NCBI RefSeq assembly: GCF_007752935.1 | Contig: NZ_CP036319.1 | Span: 3,286,001-3,350,000 of the forward strand | DNA: 64,000 nt | From: Crateriforma conspicua | Lineage (GTDB): Bacteria; Planctomycetota; Planctomycetia; Pirellulales; Pirellulaceae | Reading direction: 5' to 3' | Shown: positions 54,101-63,499 of the stretch, one piece after another | Layout: each line of letters opens with the position of its first letter | How positions within the stretch are numbered: position 1 is the stretch's first letter | Made by a program: the position numbers and the translations under genes | The notes under the pieces: model-generated | What the model saw: the letters and a program-made list of their open reading frames with translations, nothing else | What the model was told of the DNA's origin: nothing | Database searches by the model: none

Positions 54101-57100
54101 TGTTGGCGGTGTCTGCGAAGAAATCGCCTGGCCCGGCGAAAGCAACCGATGCGCCAAATCGATCTCCTGCCTCAATGGCGAATTCCGGACCAATCAGATT
54201 CTGAGAACCCGCGAAATCAAAAGCAAGATCGAATGTGTCACTCGAAGGCACTCCGACCGCCGGGACGCGGTAGACGTAGACGTTACCCGCATCCATCGAC
54301 AGGTTACCGACGCCGTCGTCGCCGGGCGCACCGACAATCAGATGATTTCCGTCATTCGTCAATGCAACAGAAAAACCGAATAAATCCACTGGGTCCAAGT
54401 CGACGACCTGCCCCATCCCCGATGTCGCTCCATCTTGAATCAAAGCCCGGAACGTTGGCATTTGAGATAAGTTGTCCGGATCAAGATCAAAGACGTAGGC
54501 CGCTCCCGTGCTGTTGCCTGAAAGATCCGACGCGCCTTGGTCTCCGATGGCCCCAACCGCCAACCGATTTCCCGCGTCATTCAAGTCGACCGAAAAACCA
54601 AATCGATCCGTAAAGCCCAGGTCCAATTCAACTGGGGCGCCAAACGTATCCGTCAGGAAGAGTTCCAGCGAAGGAAGTTGACTCAAGTCCGTTTCGTCGA
54701 GTTGGAACAAGAACACCGCGCCGCGGTCTTCTGGATCGCCCACCGCCAAGATGTCACCGGCGCCGTTGAGCGCGAGCGAGTTGCCGAAATCGGAATCGGA
54801 AAGATCAATGTTCAGGATCGTCCCGTCACTTAGCCCCGATCCGGAACGTAGGACTTGTCCCAGCACGGGATCCGATGCCAAGGTTGTGTCGACATCGAAC
54901 AGATAGATCGATCGGTTGCTTTCGACCGCCAATCGTTCGCCGGTCCCGTTCAATGCAACGGCGCCACCGAATCCACTGAAGGCGGGCAATTCAACCAATC
55001 CGCCCAGCGGCGAGTCATTGCTAATCGATTGGGCCAAATTAACCGTTTGCTCGAATCCGCCGCCGCCGAAATCGAACAAATGGAAACGATTGCGATCCGG
55101 GTTGCCGACCGCCAGTCGGTCGCCGCTGCCATCGAGTGAAACGGACTGTCCGAATGTTGAATTGCCGCCCTGGAAGGTGTCGCCGGATGCGAGTGGCGTG
55201 TCGTTGCGGATGACCTGTTTCAGATCCGCCGTGACACTGAGGTCGTTGGTATCCAGTTCGAATAAGAAGACACTGTTGAGATTGAAGTCAGACGGCTGTC
55301 CAACGGCCAAGCGGTCGCCGGCGTCATTGAACGAGATGCCGCGACCGAATTCACCGCCGGCGACCAAAGACAAAGTGCTGCCATCAGCCAACGTCACACC
55401 ACGACGAAGCTCCTGAGCCAAGTCGGGTGCCTGGCTCCAATCATTGGGGTTTAACTCAAACAGATAGACGCCCCCGCCCGCACCGTTTCGCTCTCCCACG
55501 GCCAGCCGGGAACCATCGGCATTCACATCCAGACCGTAACCGATGGGCGAAAACGGAATGTCAAGCGTTGTGGTATCGGCCAGTGTGGTTCCGTCTGCGA
55601 TGGTCTGTGCAAGTGTCGCCGGCCCCATGAATCCGCCGGCGCCGAATTCAAACAGGAAGACCTTGGAATCACCCGAGGCTCCCGCCGCCAGACGCTGGCC
55701 GTCTTCGGTCAGCGCGATGGCACCACCGAAGCCGCTGTTGTTGCCCAGCATCAACGTTTGCCCGCCGCTGAGAGACTGTTGATTGCGGATCACTTGCGGC
55801 AACGAAAGTGGAACCACCGGATCGGTCTGATCAACCTCGAACAGATAGATTGCACCGGAGTTCATGTCCATGTTTCCGACGCCATCATCACCCGCTGCAC
55901 CGATCGCCAGCAGGTTCCCGTTGTCGGCGATGGAGATCGAGCTGCCGAACATGTCTTGATCGTCCAACTGAAGCGTTTCCAACCCGACCGGCGTATCAAT
56001 GCCCACACCATTGCGAAGCGTGGTCACCAGGGTGGGCACGGTGTTCAGGTTGTCTTCGTCCAGCAGGAAGAAATGAACTTGGCCGAATTCGTCACCAAAT
56101 TCAGGGCCCAGCGAACTGACGGCAAGTTGAGTTTTGTTCGATCCCAATTCAACCGCAAGTCCAAGGCCTGACACGTCAGGCATCGTGGTTGAAATGGCAT
56201 CGGTGCTAAGTCGTCGGCCTTCATAGCGGAACGAGGTCCCAGTGAATTCCAAATCAAACAGCGAAACCGACCCGGAATCTTGTGCCACGCGGTTGTCACC
56301 ATCGAAACCCGGTGCCCCCACCACGACGCGCGTACCGGCGGCATCCAGCGCGATGTCCGCTCCATAGGATTCGTTGCCGATTTCGATGGTCGTGTCACCG
56401 ATCTGGACGCCGTCGGAAACTTGAACCAGCAAATTGGGTGCAACCGTCAAGTCCGATGGGTTCAATTGGAAACCGAAAACGCCACCGTTGAGGAATCCAA
56501 GATTTTCGGCACCGACGCCCAGCAGGTCGCCGACAGCGTTCAGTGCAACGCCGCTTCCAAATTCCGCTTGTCCCACCGAAACCGGGCCGCCGGGACCGTT
56601 TTCGACCAACTGTCGAAACCGTGCCGGCTGACCAAAGTTCTGACTGATCAAGTTGAAAAGATAGACGCCGCCCGCACGATTGTTCAGCTCGGGGGCACCG
56701 ACGGCCAAGATGCTGCCCGATGCGTTCAACGCGACACTTTCGCCGAAGCCGGCCGCATCCAGGTCACCCAAAGTGGTTAGCGTATCGCTGCCCAGTCGTT
56801 GCGCAAGGTTGGGAGCGGCGGCCAGATTGGTCGGGTTGATTTCGAACAGATAGACGAATGAATTGGTGAACCCGTTGGCGCCGACCGCTAGACGGTTTCC
56901 GTCTTCATCCAACGCGACACTGGTTCCGAAAAGATCGCCACCCAGTTGTGCGTTGATGGAGTTCGATTCGTTGGCACGCAGATCAAAGACGCCACCGCCC
57001 ACCAACGGTGTGCCATCGCGAATGACGATCGGCAACTCAGGTGCTTGTGAAAGGTCGGTGGTGCTCAGCTGGAACAGATAAACCGCGCCCGTATCGTCCA

Positions 57101-59063
57101 GCAGGCTGAGTGACTGATCGAAGCCCAAGAAATCGTCGCGCGATGCACCGACCGCCAGGATGCCGCCGGGGCCGTCGAAATCAACCGCGCTGCCGAAGCG
57201 GTCGTCAGCTTCCAGTTCCAGCGTGCCGCCGCCGGAAAGTGCCGCACCATCACGCAAGATCTGTGCGAGCGACACGGAATCAAGAACGCTGTTGGTATCA
57301 AGATCGAAAAGGTAAACCGCGCCAGATTCACCCTTCAAAACCGAACCACCGTCGTCACCGATCGCACCGACCGCCAAACGGTCACCCGCCGAGTTTAGGC
57401 CGACCGATACGCCGAACCGATCAAACGCATCCAAGAACGTTTCGCCGGAACCCAACAGCGAAAACGTGATCATGTCCATGCCGGACGGAGCGGTATCGAC
57501 GATCACACCATTCTTCGGATCCAGCAGAACGGTGCCGCCGCCGGTTTGGACTTCGTCGGTGGTTTGATACTGAAGCAGACCTGCCGATGACAGTTCGACG
57601 AATCCGCCGGTCCCGTCCGCTCCGCTGCCACTGACGTCCACGCCGCCGTAGAACTGCGTTCGGTCATCGCTCCAGACGATCGCCGTTCCGCCTTGGCCGC
57701 TTTCGCCGGTGGCGATGATTTGGCTGCCAGGGCTGATCAAAGTCTGCCCGGAGTTGGCCAGTTCGTCGGTCGTCAGGTCTCGGCCGCCCTGGTATTCACC
57801 GCCGACACGAATCATCCCGCCGTCGATCGATCCGGATGCATCAAACGTGGTACCCAGCATCGACGTCTTGGTGCTGCTGGACACGTCGATCGTGCCGCCG
57901 TTGCCTGTCGCCCCGGTTGCATCCAGTGTTGCTGATGTCACGATGCGGCCTGGTCCGGTGATCGCGATGGATCCACCATCGGTCCCCGAAACATCGATGT
58001 CACCCGCGGTCGTCGCGGTGTAGGCAGTGGTTGTTTCGATCTGCACATTGCCGCCAGTTCCGGCATCCGAAGATGCGTCGATCGCCGCGTATTGGTCCAC
58101 CGTGTTGGATTGGATTTGAACGTCACCGCCGGACTGCGTGCCACTGGCATCGATGCGTCCTTGAACGAGCGCGTCATTGGATGTCACGGTGACCGAACCG
58201 CCGGTCGTCCCGCTGGTGTCGATCGTTCCAATGTGATTTAGTTGTCCGGTGTTAACCGAGACGGACTGACTGGCCGCGATCGTCCCGCTGTTGAAGACCT
58301 TGCCACCTGGGTTGGTCAAGTAAACTTCGCCGCCCGCCATCACCGCACCGGTCGCGCGGATCGTGCCGGTGTTGTTGATCAGCGATGCCGTTTCGCTGTA
58401 GCCGTTTTGCAGCGTGGCCATGTCGGCTTCGACATGCGTGACGCCGTTGCTGTAGGTCACACTCCGTCCACTGCCCACCGTGACCGATCCGCCTAGGCTG
58501 TTGATCGTGCCAGAGTTACTGAATTGGTTGGCGATGAAGTGCGCGCCGCCCGAACCCGTGTTGATCGTTCCCTGATTGACGATGTCTGCCGTGGAAGAAC
58601 CACGGAACGTCATCGGGCCACCGTTCATGAAGTCTTGATTGCCGATGTCAAACGTCGATGCCGTGAACCCATTGGTGTTGATGACACCGTTGGGTCCGAC
58701 AAGCACGCCGCTGGGATTCACCAAAAAGACGTTGCCGTTGGAGTTCAACGCACCATGAATCGCCGACGGCGTATTCGGCGTGGTCACGCGGTTCAGGACG
58801 GCAGACGATGCCGACGGCAAATTAAAGTTGGCTGTGTTGCCTTGGCCGATCGAAAAGCTTTGCCAATTGATGACGGCACGATCGGTCGAGGCATTCACAT
58901 TCAGCGTTGATCCCGCGTTGGAAATCGTCGCGGCACCGGCGACGACTGTGCCACCGGTCGGGTTTTGAGCCGACGCGGTGGTTGCCGTACTGACGGCCAG
59001 CACGCCGCCCAAAAGAAGGTTACGAAGTTCGGCACGCTTTTGTCGTCGGCGTCGTTGGCTCAT
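51171..59063 (-). CDS. giant two-partner-secretion exoprotein (TpsA, filamentous-haemagglutinin-like)
   Basis: About 2630 residues. The N-terminus has a basic leader (SQRRRRQKRAELRNLLLGG) then a signal-like core ending ASAQ. The TPS domain follows directly: NASTDRAVINWQSFSIGQG, VFLVNPSGVLVGPNGVIN and the N-rich beta-helix QGTINTGSGG, recognised by a TpsB transporter. After a beta-helix stretch comes a block of about 18 repeats of the form F-G-x2-V-x-L-x2-x-G-x-x-L-A-V-G-A (for example RFGVSVGLNSAGDRLAVGA), coded at roughly 57.4-53.8 kb. A long spacer follows, then four MBG-type repeats (KTYGDSMLDRTRFEAIGL and relatives, 52.5-51.4 kb). The end is acidic. ATG 59063 is preferred over 59264, as it sits at the basic leader. 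It is divergent from the tpsB gene. Confidence 0.9.
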   Translation of the reverse strand: MSQRRRRQKRAELRNLLLGGVLAVSTATTASAQNPTGGTVVAGAATISNAGSTLNVNASTDRAVINWQSFSIGQGNTANFNLPSASSAVLNRVTTPNTPSAIHGALNSNGNVFLVNPSGVLVGPNGVINTNGFTASTFDIGNQDFMNGGPMTFRGSSTADIVNQGTINTGSGGAHFIANQFSNSGTINSLGGSVTVGSGRSVTYSNGVTHVEADMATLQNGYSETASLINNTGTIRATGAVMAGGEVYLTNPGGKVFNSGTIAASQSVSVNTGQLNHIGTIDTSGTTGGSVTVTSNDALVQGRIDASGTQSGGDVQIQSNTVDQYAAIDASSDAGTGGNVQIETTTAYTATTAGDIDVSGTDGGSIAITGPGRIVTSATLDATGATGNGGTIDVSSSTKTSMLGTTFDASGSIDGGMIRVGGEYQGGRDLTTDELANSGQTLISPGSQIIATGESGQGGTAIVWSDDRTQFYGGVDVSGSGADGTGGFVELSSAGLLQYQTTDEVQTGGGTVLLDPKNGVIVDTAPSGMDMITFSLLGSGETFLDAFDRFGVSVGLNSAGDRLAVGAIGDDGGSVLKGESGAVYLFDLDTNSVLDSVSLAQILRDGAALSGGGTLELEADDRFGSAVDFDGPGGILAVGASRDDFLGFDQSLSLLDDTGAVYLFQLSTTDLSQAPELPIVIRDGTPLVGGGVFDLRANESNSINAQLGGDLFGTSVALDEDGNRLAVGANGFTNSFVYLFEINPTNLAAAPNLAQRLGSDTLTTLGDLDAAGFGESVALNASGSILAVGAPELNNRAGGVYLFNLISQNFGQPARFRQLVENGPGGPVSVGQAEFGSGVALNAVGDLLGVGAENLGFLNGGVFGFQLNPSDLTVAPNLLVQVSDGVQIGDTTIEIGNESYGADIALDAAGTRVVVGAPGFDGDNRVAQDSGSVSLFDLEFTGTSFRYEGRRLSTDAISTTMPDVSGLGLAVELGSNKTQLAVSSLGPEFGDEFGQVHFFLLDEDNLNTVPTLVTTLRNGVGIDTPVGLETLQLDDQDMFGSSISIADNGNLLAIGAAGDDGVGNMDMNSGAIYLFEVDQTDPVVPLSLPQVIRNQQSLSGGQTLMLGNNSGFGGAIALTEDGQRLAAGASGDSKVFLFEFGAGGFMGPATLAQTIADGTTLADTTTLDIPFSPIGYGLDVNADGSRLAVGERNGAGGGVYLFELNPNDWSQAPDLAQELRRGVTLADGSTLSLVAGGEFGRGISFNDAGDRLAVGQPSDFNLNSVFLFELDTNDLSVTADLKQVIRNDTPLASGDTFQGGNSTFGQSVSLDGSGDRLAVGNPDRNRFHLFDFGGGGFEQTVNLAQSISNDSPLGGLVELPAFSGFGGAVALNGTGERLAVESNRSIYLFDVDTTLASDPVLGQVLRSGSGLSDGTILNIDLSDSDFGNSLALNGAGDILAVGDPEDRGAVFLFQLDETDLSQLPSLELFLTDTFGAPVELDLGFTDRFGFSVDLNDAGNRLAVGAIGDQGASDLSGNSTGAAYVFDLDPDNLSQMPTFRALIQDGATSGMGQVVDLDPVDLFGFSVALTNDGNHLIVGAPGDDGVGNLSMDAGNVYVYRVPAVGVPSSDTFDLAFDFAGSQNLIGPEFAIEAGDRFGASVAFAGPGDFFADTANNNIFGQIDGHGLAVGATGDDGAFNNSPDSGAIYLFAEAAFNGVDDTGFENGGLTTFFDVLRFPGSDALGSAVSLNSGGTLLAVGNQADSIGTNDIRAGVGSVSLISFGSSSGFSLTGNLAFSDFPADTTFIDPDDIVAILNAGNDLVLQFSNDLEIRSDFSTAATGVGTLTLQSGRNITLTPGTDLFIGDGSLMLEFNSQSAIPGQRDPGDPTLRLDTVSILASGDDSRIQLLPGESEDALLADSDPLVHISDSIIGANEVIIGVTNAPAANQRVVIDDDSLLAGNRVIVRGTNSSRGIGIDISGMGTELVASEELSLAAIGGISISDGAKLTGTENASIGIGNILLGNDPEFDVFRTAGDGISIDGGLLQTANGDIGIEAVSLEIITTPSVGAPVISDGPKFERDSLRMTNSEIIAGGSGDVQIIQSGEDAYLLSLSESTISGLNTTIVMNGLAFSPRSGASTVSLQNQSQINSAANGELRIYLPQQSGVSVDSSSSFNGVAGGNLLDSNGNLINSVGVGEFIGEQATFPFDADYLGNPQANVAFYLASIDLTPGLFFTANDGQSTYGQTPIDPGLSITRGVLQEGDTLQSIGVGTDFNLTQFSDAGTYTINVEATDLDPKYRLLGTASGTFTILPADLVVTGGTYTKTYGDTFVFPDNDFTVEGLVNGEMIGPVQWLSLGTRPDADVMDTPYAVGLNVRGQGTFNPLNYNISFSNGGLTVVPADLVVNPLSQQKTYGDSMLDRTRFEAIGLKNGETIQQVSFTSPGIAATANVGSYDLAASGIAAAGNGFDANNYNIELGSLSGGLMVTPAPLLISANNQSKLIGVEFVFNGSEFTAFGLKNADTIDQVDLASEGTFADAELGQYPIIAMNPMGDLDLGNYDVTINNGVFTVRDEIPLPEVGIRTDDLVYDQFGRYIDFANTVDMLTPTNVGTINLGPSPFSANEGDDSDDATQADEPSGDVYLPNAIRNSSRD

Positions 59064-59491
59064 GGCGTTCAATTCGTCGCAAGCGCCTCGGCCAACGGAT
59101 CGTTGCCGGGCAAGCAGGTTTTTTAATAACAGTGCGGATCGAGAGGGCGTTGCTAAACCAACCCGTGCAATTGACTCAGACGGACTCTCTGGAGCGTGGC
59201 TAGTTTGGATAGCCCCCCCAACGGAGTCAAACTTTTTCTGGCAACGCGGGGCAATGTCACCCAAACCGGCGTGCTATCGGAAAAACCCAAGCAATCCGGT
59301 CGTTCCGCATCCTGGTACGCGTGCCGCGGGAAACCCCCGCTTCTGTATGCGTTAACCTGCGATCTGGGTGGCATGTTTCCGATCTGAATGCTGCTCGGTC
59401 ATAGCGCACGATGCCCCATGCCGCGCCTGGTTACTTGCCCCCCTTGATGCACCGCCCGACGCGATCGGCCACTGGTAAAGGATTACCACGA
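59064..59491. other. divergent promoter region between tpsA and tpsB, no gene seen
   Basis: 428 bp between the exoprotein and transporter genes. Frames extending into it from both sides lack family sequence. It likely holds the promoters of both partners, so they may be co-regulated; no clear operator palindrome was seen. Confidence 0.5.
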
Positions 59492-61255
59492 ATGAAAATT
59501 TCATGGAGACGCTCCGCGCTGGCCGGATGTCTAGCGGCCACCGCGTTCTTCGCTCATGCCACGCAGACGCAGGCCCAGAACTACGAGCGTTACAAGCCGC
59601 TGTCGGTGCCGAGCCAAAGGTTCAATCAACCGACGGTTCAGCCTGAATCGTTGGACCCGGTCGAAGGAAGCGACAAGGTTCTGGTCGACGCGCTGGCGGG
59701 CGTGATCATTTTGGATCATGCCGACAAGGTGGACGCCGAAGATGCCCATGATGGGGTCGCCGGGATCCAGCATGACTTTGACGATCGATCGTCGCTGGTC
59801 TATGGATCGGGGGTGCAGTCGATCGTCTATCGCTATCTGGATGGACCGGTGACGCTGCGTCGGCTGAACCAGATGTCGCGCGACATCATCACCTATTACC
59901 GCAAATGTGGTCAGCCGGTTGTCGACGTCGTTATTCCCGAACAAAAGATCACTTCGGGGGTTGTCCAGATCGTCGTGACCGAAGCACGAATCGGTTCGGT
60001 CACGATGACCGATGGCTGTGTGTTCGAAGCGGAAGATCTATGCCACTGGGTTCAGTGTACGCGCCGCGGCGACAAGATCTTTGAAAGTAAACTGAACAAC
60101 GATTTGTTCTGGTTGAACCAAAATCCGTTCCGACGTGTTTCCGTTGACATGCGTCCCGGTGATATCGAAGGCACGACAGACATCATCTTTGACATCGATG
60201 ACGTTTGCCCGATTCGAGTGTATTCCGGATACGAAGACACGGGCGTGCGGACGTTGGGCTTGGAACGGTTGTATGCCGGAATGATCTATGGCAATGCATT
60301 CGGCAAAGGCGGCATCCTTAGCTATCAGTACACGGCCGATGCGGAGTTCTATCGGTTGAATGCTCACAGCGTCAGTTACGCGCAACCGGTCAGCCGCAAA
60401 ATCAGCTGGAACGCCTATGGCAGTTGGGCCGGTGTGACGCCGACGATTCCAACGGTCAATCAGGATGGTGAAAGCTGGCAACTGGGGATGGGCATCACTC
60501 ACCACCTACAGAAGACTCGGTGGGTGGACACTAACTGGTCGCTGGGTGTTGATTTCAAACAAACGAACAACAACCTTGAATTCGGCGGTCAGTTGGTTCA
60601 GAACTCGGCGGCTGATTTGATCCAGCTTCGATTGTCGTTCCAGCATCTTCGCCGTGGTTGCCGCGACCAGTACGGGTTGCTGATGTGGGATTCGTTTGTC
60701 GGGCCCGGTGCCGGATTCACCGGCGATCACAACACGGCCGCTTTCAACACGATCCGTGCCAACACGACGCCGGACTATTTCTACACACGGCTTCGTGCCG
60801 AACGCCTGTGGAACGTGCAGCAGAACTGGCAACTGATGGGGCGTTTTGTCGGTCAGTTGGCATCGGAACGACTGTTGTTCAGCGAAACGCTTGGCTTCGG
60901 CGGCTACGATTCCATTCGCGGGTATGATCAGCGTGTTTACAGCAGCGATGACGGTTGGTTTGCATCGCTCGAGTTCGGGCCGCGAATGAAACGTTTCGGT
61001 TGCTGTTCCAATCCGAACACCTTTCGCGCCTTCACGTTTGTCGACATGGGCAGCGGATCGAACATCGATCCGTTGCCGGGCGAATTCGGCGACGAGTTCT
61101 TGATCAGCATGGGCCTGGGAATGCGTCTGACGCTGACCGATCGGACATCTTTGCGAGCGTCCTATGGTCACGGTTTCGAAAAGATCCCCGGTGCCGCAAG
61201 TCGCGACCGAGTCCATATCGGCTTCGTGTCCCTGTTCGGTCCACGCGTTCGCTAA
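59492..61255 (+). CDS. TpsB outer-membrane transporter (ShlB/FhaC/HecB family)
   Basis: 587 residues with a signal peptide (LAGCLAATAFFAHATQTQAQ). Two POTRA-like domains follow: ALAGVIILDHADKVDAED starts the first, and the pattern PVTLRRLNQMSRDIITYYRK with VVDVVIPEQKITSGVVQIVV is the usual POTRA/ShlB region. The C-terminal beta-barrel contains the conserved GFGGYDSIRGYDQRV motif of loop 6 in TpsB proteins (Gly-Tyr-x-x-Arg-Gly-Tyr) and ends with an aromatic-rich strand. Eight cysteines in the mature protein (for example CHWVQC and FGCCSN) are unusual for this family. It exports the divergently encoded exoprotein. ATG 59492 is chosen because it directly precedes the signal peptide. Confidence 0.93.
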   Translation: MKISWRRSALAGCLAATAFFAHATQTQAQNYERYKPLSVPSQRFNQPTVQPESLDPVEGSDKVLVDALAGVIILDHADKVDAEDAHDGVAGIQHDFDDRSSLVYGSGVQSIVYRYLDGPVTLRRLNQMSRDIITYYRKCGQPVVDVVIPEQKITSGVVQIVVTEARIGSVTMTDGCVFEAEDLCHWVQCTRRGDKIFESKLNNDLFWLNQNPFRRVSVDMRPGDIEGTTDIIFDIDDVCPIRVYSGYEDTGVRTLGLERLYAGMIYGNAFGKGGILSYQYTADAEFYRLNAHSVSYAQPVSRKISWNAYGSWAGVTPTIPTVNQDGESWQLGMGITHHLQKTRWVDTNWSLGVDFKQTNNNLEFGGQLVQNSAADLIQLRLSFQHLRRGCRDQYGLLMWDSFVGPGAGFTGDHNTAAFNTIRANTTPDYFYTRLRAERLWNVQQNWQLMGRFVGQLASERLLFSETLGFGGYDSIRGYDQRVYSSDDGWFASLEFGPRMKRFGCCSNPNTFRAFTFVDMGSGSNIDPLPGEFGDEFLISMGLGMRLTLTDRTSLRASYGHGFEKIPGAASRDRVHIGFVSLFGPRVR

Positions 61256-61266
61256 CGCAAAATTAC

Positions 61267-61339
61267 CCCGTAGCTGGACTCGCCAGAGTTCAGGTCTGGA
61301 CACGCCCGCCCTCGTATCTGGATTTGCCAGAGTTCAGGG
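61267..61339 (+). repeat. dispersed intergenic hairpin repeat, two diverged members
   Basis: Units at 61267-61294 (core CTGGACTCGCCAGAGTTCAG) and 61311-61339 (core CTGGATTTGCCAGAGTTCAG), 16 bp apart. Each has a CTGG...CCAG hairpin. They share the pattern of 32513-32543 and 34820-34849 but with substitutions, including GAGTTC for GCATTC. Confidence 0.7.
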
Positions 61340-61363
61340 TTAGGTCCACCGCCAATCGACGTC

Positions 61364-61588
61364 TCAACCCGACTTCGCGTCCGACTCGTCTTCCTGGACC
61401 AGGATGTCGCCCGGCTGGCATTCCAAGACACGACAGATCGCGTCCAGAGTGCTAAAGCGGATCGCCTTCGCCTTTCCCGTCTTCAAGATGGATAGATTGG
61501 CCAGGGTGATGCCCACTTCTTCCGCCAATTGGGTCAACGAGATCTCACGCTCCTTCATGACCCGACTCAAGTTGACTTTGATCGCCAT
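61364..61588 (-). CDS. XRE-family (Cro/CI-type) regulator
   Basis: 74-residue DNA-binding protein. The helix-turn-helix spans ISLTQLAEEVGITLANLSIL, followed by KTGKAKAIRFSTLDAICRVL, the family's third and fourth helices. GDILVQEDESDA ends the domain. It resembles YozG-type regulators that pair with DUF2975 membrane proteins, which is exactly the neighbour here. The ATG at 61588 has GAGGTG five bases upstream. The DUF2975 gene ends 9 bp away on the same strand. Confidence 0.93.
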   Translation of the reverse strand: MAIKVNLSRVMKEREISLTQLAEEVGITLANLSILKTGKAKAIRFSTLDAICRVLECQPGDILVQEDESDAKSG

Positions 61589-61597
61589 CGATTCACC

Positions 61598-62233
61598 TCA
61601 AATCGTCAACGATTGTTCGTCGCGCAACCTTGTGCCGTGCCGAAAGACTTCGGATAGGACTAGCATCGCAATCGCGACCACCAACAGTTCCAGGTCAAGA
61701 TGGATTCGTCCGTTGAAGTTGAATCCTTCGGGGCGAGCCATGATGTCGACAAATCCGGACATCGCCAAACGCCCGAAGCAGACGATCAATTCAAACGCAA
61801 GAATCAGCAGCCCAATGATGCGAATTCGACGCGCGTTTGCGACGGCGAAAGGATCGTCCTGGTCCACCGTTTTCATGATGTCGCGGAGCTGCTTGATAAA
61901 GAACAGGCCGACAAGGAAGCAGGGCACGATCACCATCGCGGCGAATGCGCGCTGAACCAAGCCGGCCCGAACGCCGTTACCCGACGCAGGGAATTGCAGC
62001 GTGACCGGGATTCCGTCGGGGAATGCAAAATCAAGTGATCGCCCTTGCCGGTCATGGACCGAGAAGGCCGTCGTATCAATGTCGCTGGCATACCCCAAAA
62101 CGGCGAACGAAAGTTTTTCAGAGGGTGCCGCGATTAGAAACAACAGACAGGTGGCGAACCCAAGCAAGGTAAGCCACCACCAGCACGCCAGGACGAATTT
62201 TAAGCATCGAAAAGAGAACGGCTTTGACGACAT
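61598..62233 (-). CDS. DUF2975 membrane protein
   Basis: 211 residues with four predicted membrane helices: LACWWWLTLLGFATCLLFLI, AFAAMVIVPCFLVGLFFI, IRIIGLLILAFELIVCFG and LDLELLVVAIAMLVLSEVF. DDPFAVANARRIRIIG is the DUF2975 signature. These proteins are found with small XRE regulators and may sense a membrane-linked signal, but the function is unproven. The pair reads towards the tpsB gene. Confidence 0.88.
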   Translation of the reverse strand: MSSKPFSFRCLKFVLACWWWLTLLGFATCLLFLIAAPSEKLSFAVLGYASDIDTTAFSVHDRQGRSLDFAFPDGIPVTLQFPASGNGVRAGLVQRAFAAMVIVPCFLVGLFFIKQLRDIMKTVDQDDPFAVANARRIRIIGLLILAFELIVCFGRLAMSGFVDIMARPEGFNFNGRIHLDLELLVVAIAMLVLSEVFRHGTRLRDEQSLTI

Positions 62234-62457
62234 CGAGGACCTCCATTGGATTTATCGCTAAACGGTAAACTGGGGGATCGGTCTAGGCAATGTCCGATTT
62301 ATTGTTTTGCGATAAAAACTTTGGTCGTGATTCGCACCCCATATCTCAAGCCTTCATCGGTCAATGCCGTCAGGATGCATCCGGAAACATCAGGATCGAG
62401 CAGTTTTCCGATTGAACAACCCGCTGCATTCCGACGTGGGAAGGCAAAAAAGACGCC

Positions 62458-62491
62458 TGACCCCTTTGTCTTGCTGACCCCTTTGTCTTGC
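62458..62491. repeat. tandem 17-bp direct repeat beside the truncated IS4 copy
   Basis: TGACCCCTTTGTCTTGC occurs at 62458-62474 and again at 62475-62491, ending exactly where the IS4 match begins. The first copy overlaps GCCTGACCCC (62455-62464), the same decamer seen at both sides of the complete IS4 element. Confidence 0.8.
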
Positions 62492-63471
62492 TCATCTCGT
62501 AGGTCCGTTTGTTCGGTTGACCCCCGGTGTAGATCAGGATCAGCAGGCAAGCGATGATGGCTAAGTACATTTGAATCTCGACGCCTGCCGGCTTGGTGCT
62601 CAGTAGATGCCGACAGCCCAGAAGCTGTTTGATCATTCGGAAGAACAGTTCGATGAGCCAGCGAAGCCGGTAGGCTTCGGCAATCAGTTCCGCCGGAACG
62701 TCCATTAAGTTCGTGACCAATCGCAGTCGACCATCGCAGTGAGAGCCTTTGCTGCCAGTGCGGACATGCGGCGGGACTTCGATTTCGATGTAACGAACCG
62801 GATGATCGCTTGCGACCGTTTTGCGGTTGCTGGTGTGAGCTCCCAAAACGACTTCTCGGTCGATGCGGACACCGGCGTCGCGATCTGCTGCGGTTAGGTC
62901 TCGCTCACAAAGGATCTTCGGCGTGCTGTTGTCGCGGGCTCGGCAAATGTAGCTGCTTCGGGCGGCGTTGATTTGGTTGAACAATTCAAACTTGGCATAC
63001 CCACGATCAATCACATAGCAGCGATCTGGTTGCAAGACGGAAGCCAGGACTGCCTTTTCGTCATCTTTCCCCTTGGGCTTGGCTGGCGTGGCATCGATTC
63101 GCTCGGGGATTCCGCGAAGGATCTCGAAATGAGTGTGCATGCGGTATCCATCAACCGACCTACCTTTAGTCGTTCCGCCTGCCTTATCAGGCAGCCAAGC
63201 CAAAGATGCCACACGCACGGCCGTCTTGAAGACGCTGCCATCGACGGCGGTGAGTTGATGTCCGATCACATCAAACTTCGATGGGTCGGCCGAGGGCACT
63301 TCGGTAGCAAGCTCCGCGGCGATCTTCTTGAGCGGCTCGGGGTCAAAGATGCTCACCGACTCGGAGAGCGATCCCAGCGAAGCTCGCCCGACGCCGAACT
63401 TCTTCTGGACATCTTTGAGTGTGCTGGCTTGCTGTAGTCCACGAAGCGATGTCAGGATCGGATTGAACATC
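62492..63471 (-). pseudogene. truncated IS4-family transposase copy
   Basis: 980 bp matching the complete element at 33375-34354, with no difference seen in the encoded protein. Both element ends are missing: 246 bp at the left and 350 bp at the right, so the first 78 or so transposase residues and the last 26 are gone. The frame reads on at both ends into unrelated residues. At 63472 it is cut by the IS3-family element. It has the three DDE-core motifs but cannot transpose alone. Confidence 0.9.
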
Positions 63472-63499
63472 TGGAATGCCCCCATTTCCTGATCCACGG

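Noticed and set aside
54149-58968. Many plus-strand frames opposite the giant exoprotein
   Set aside because: They mirror the repeat structure of the minus-strand protein and have no independent motifs.
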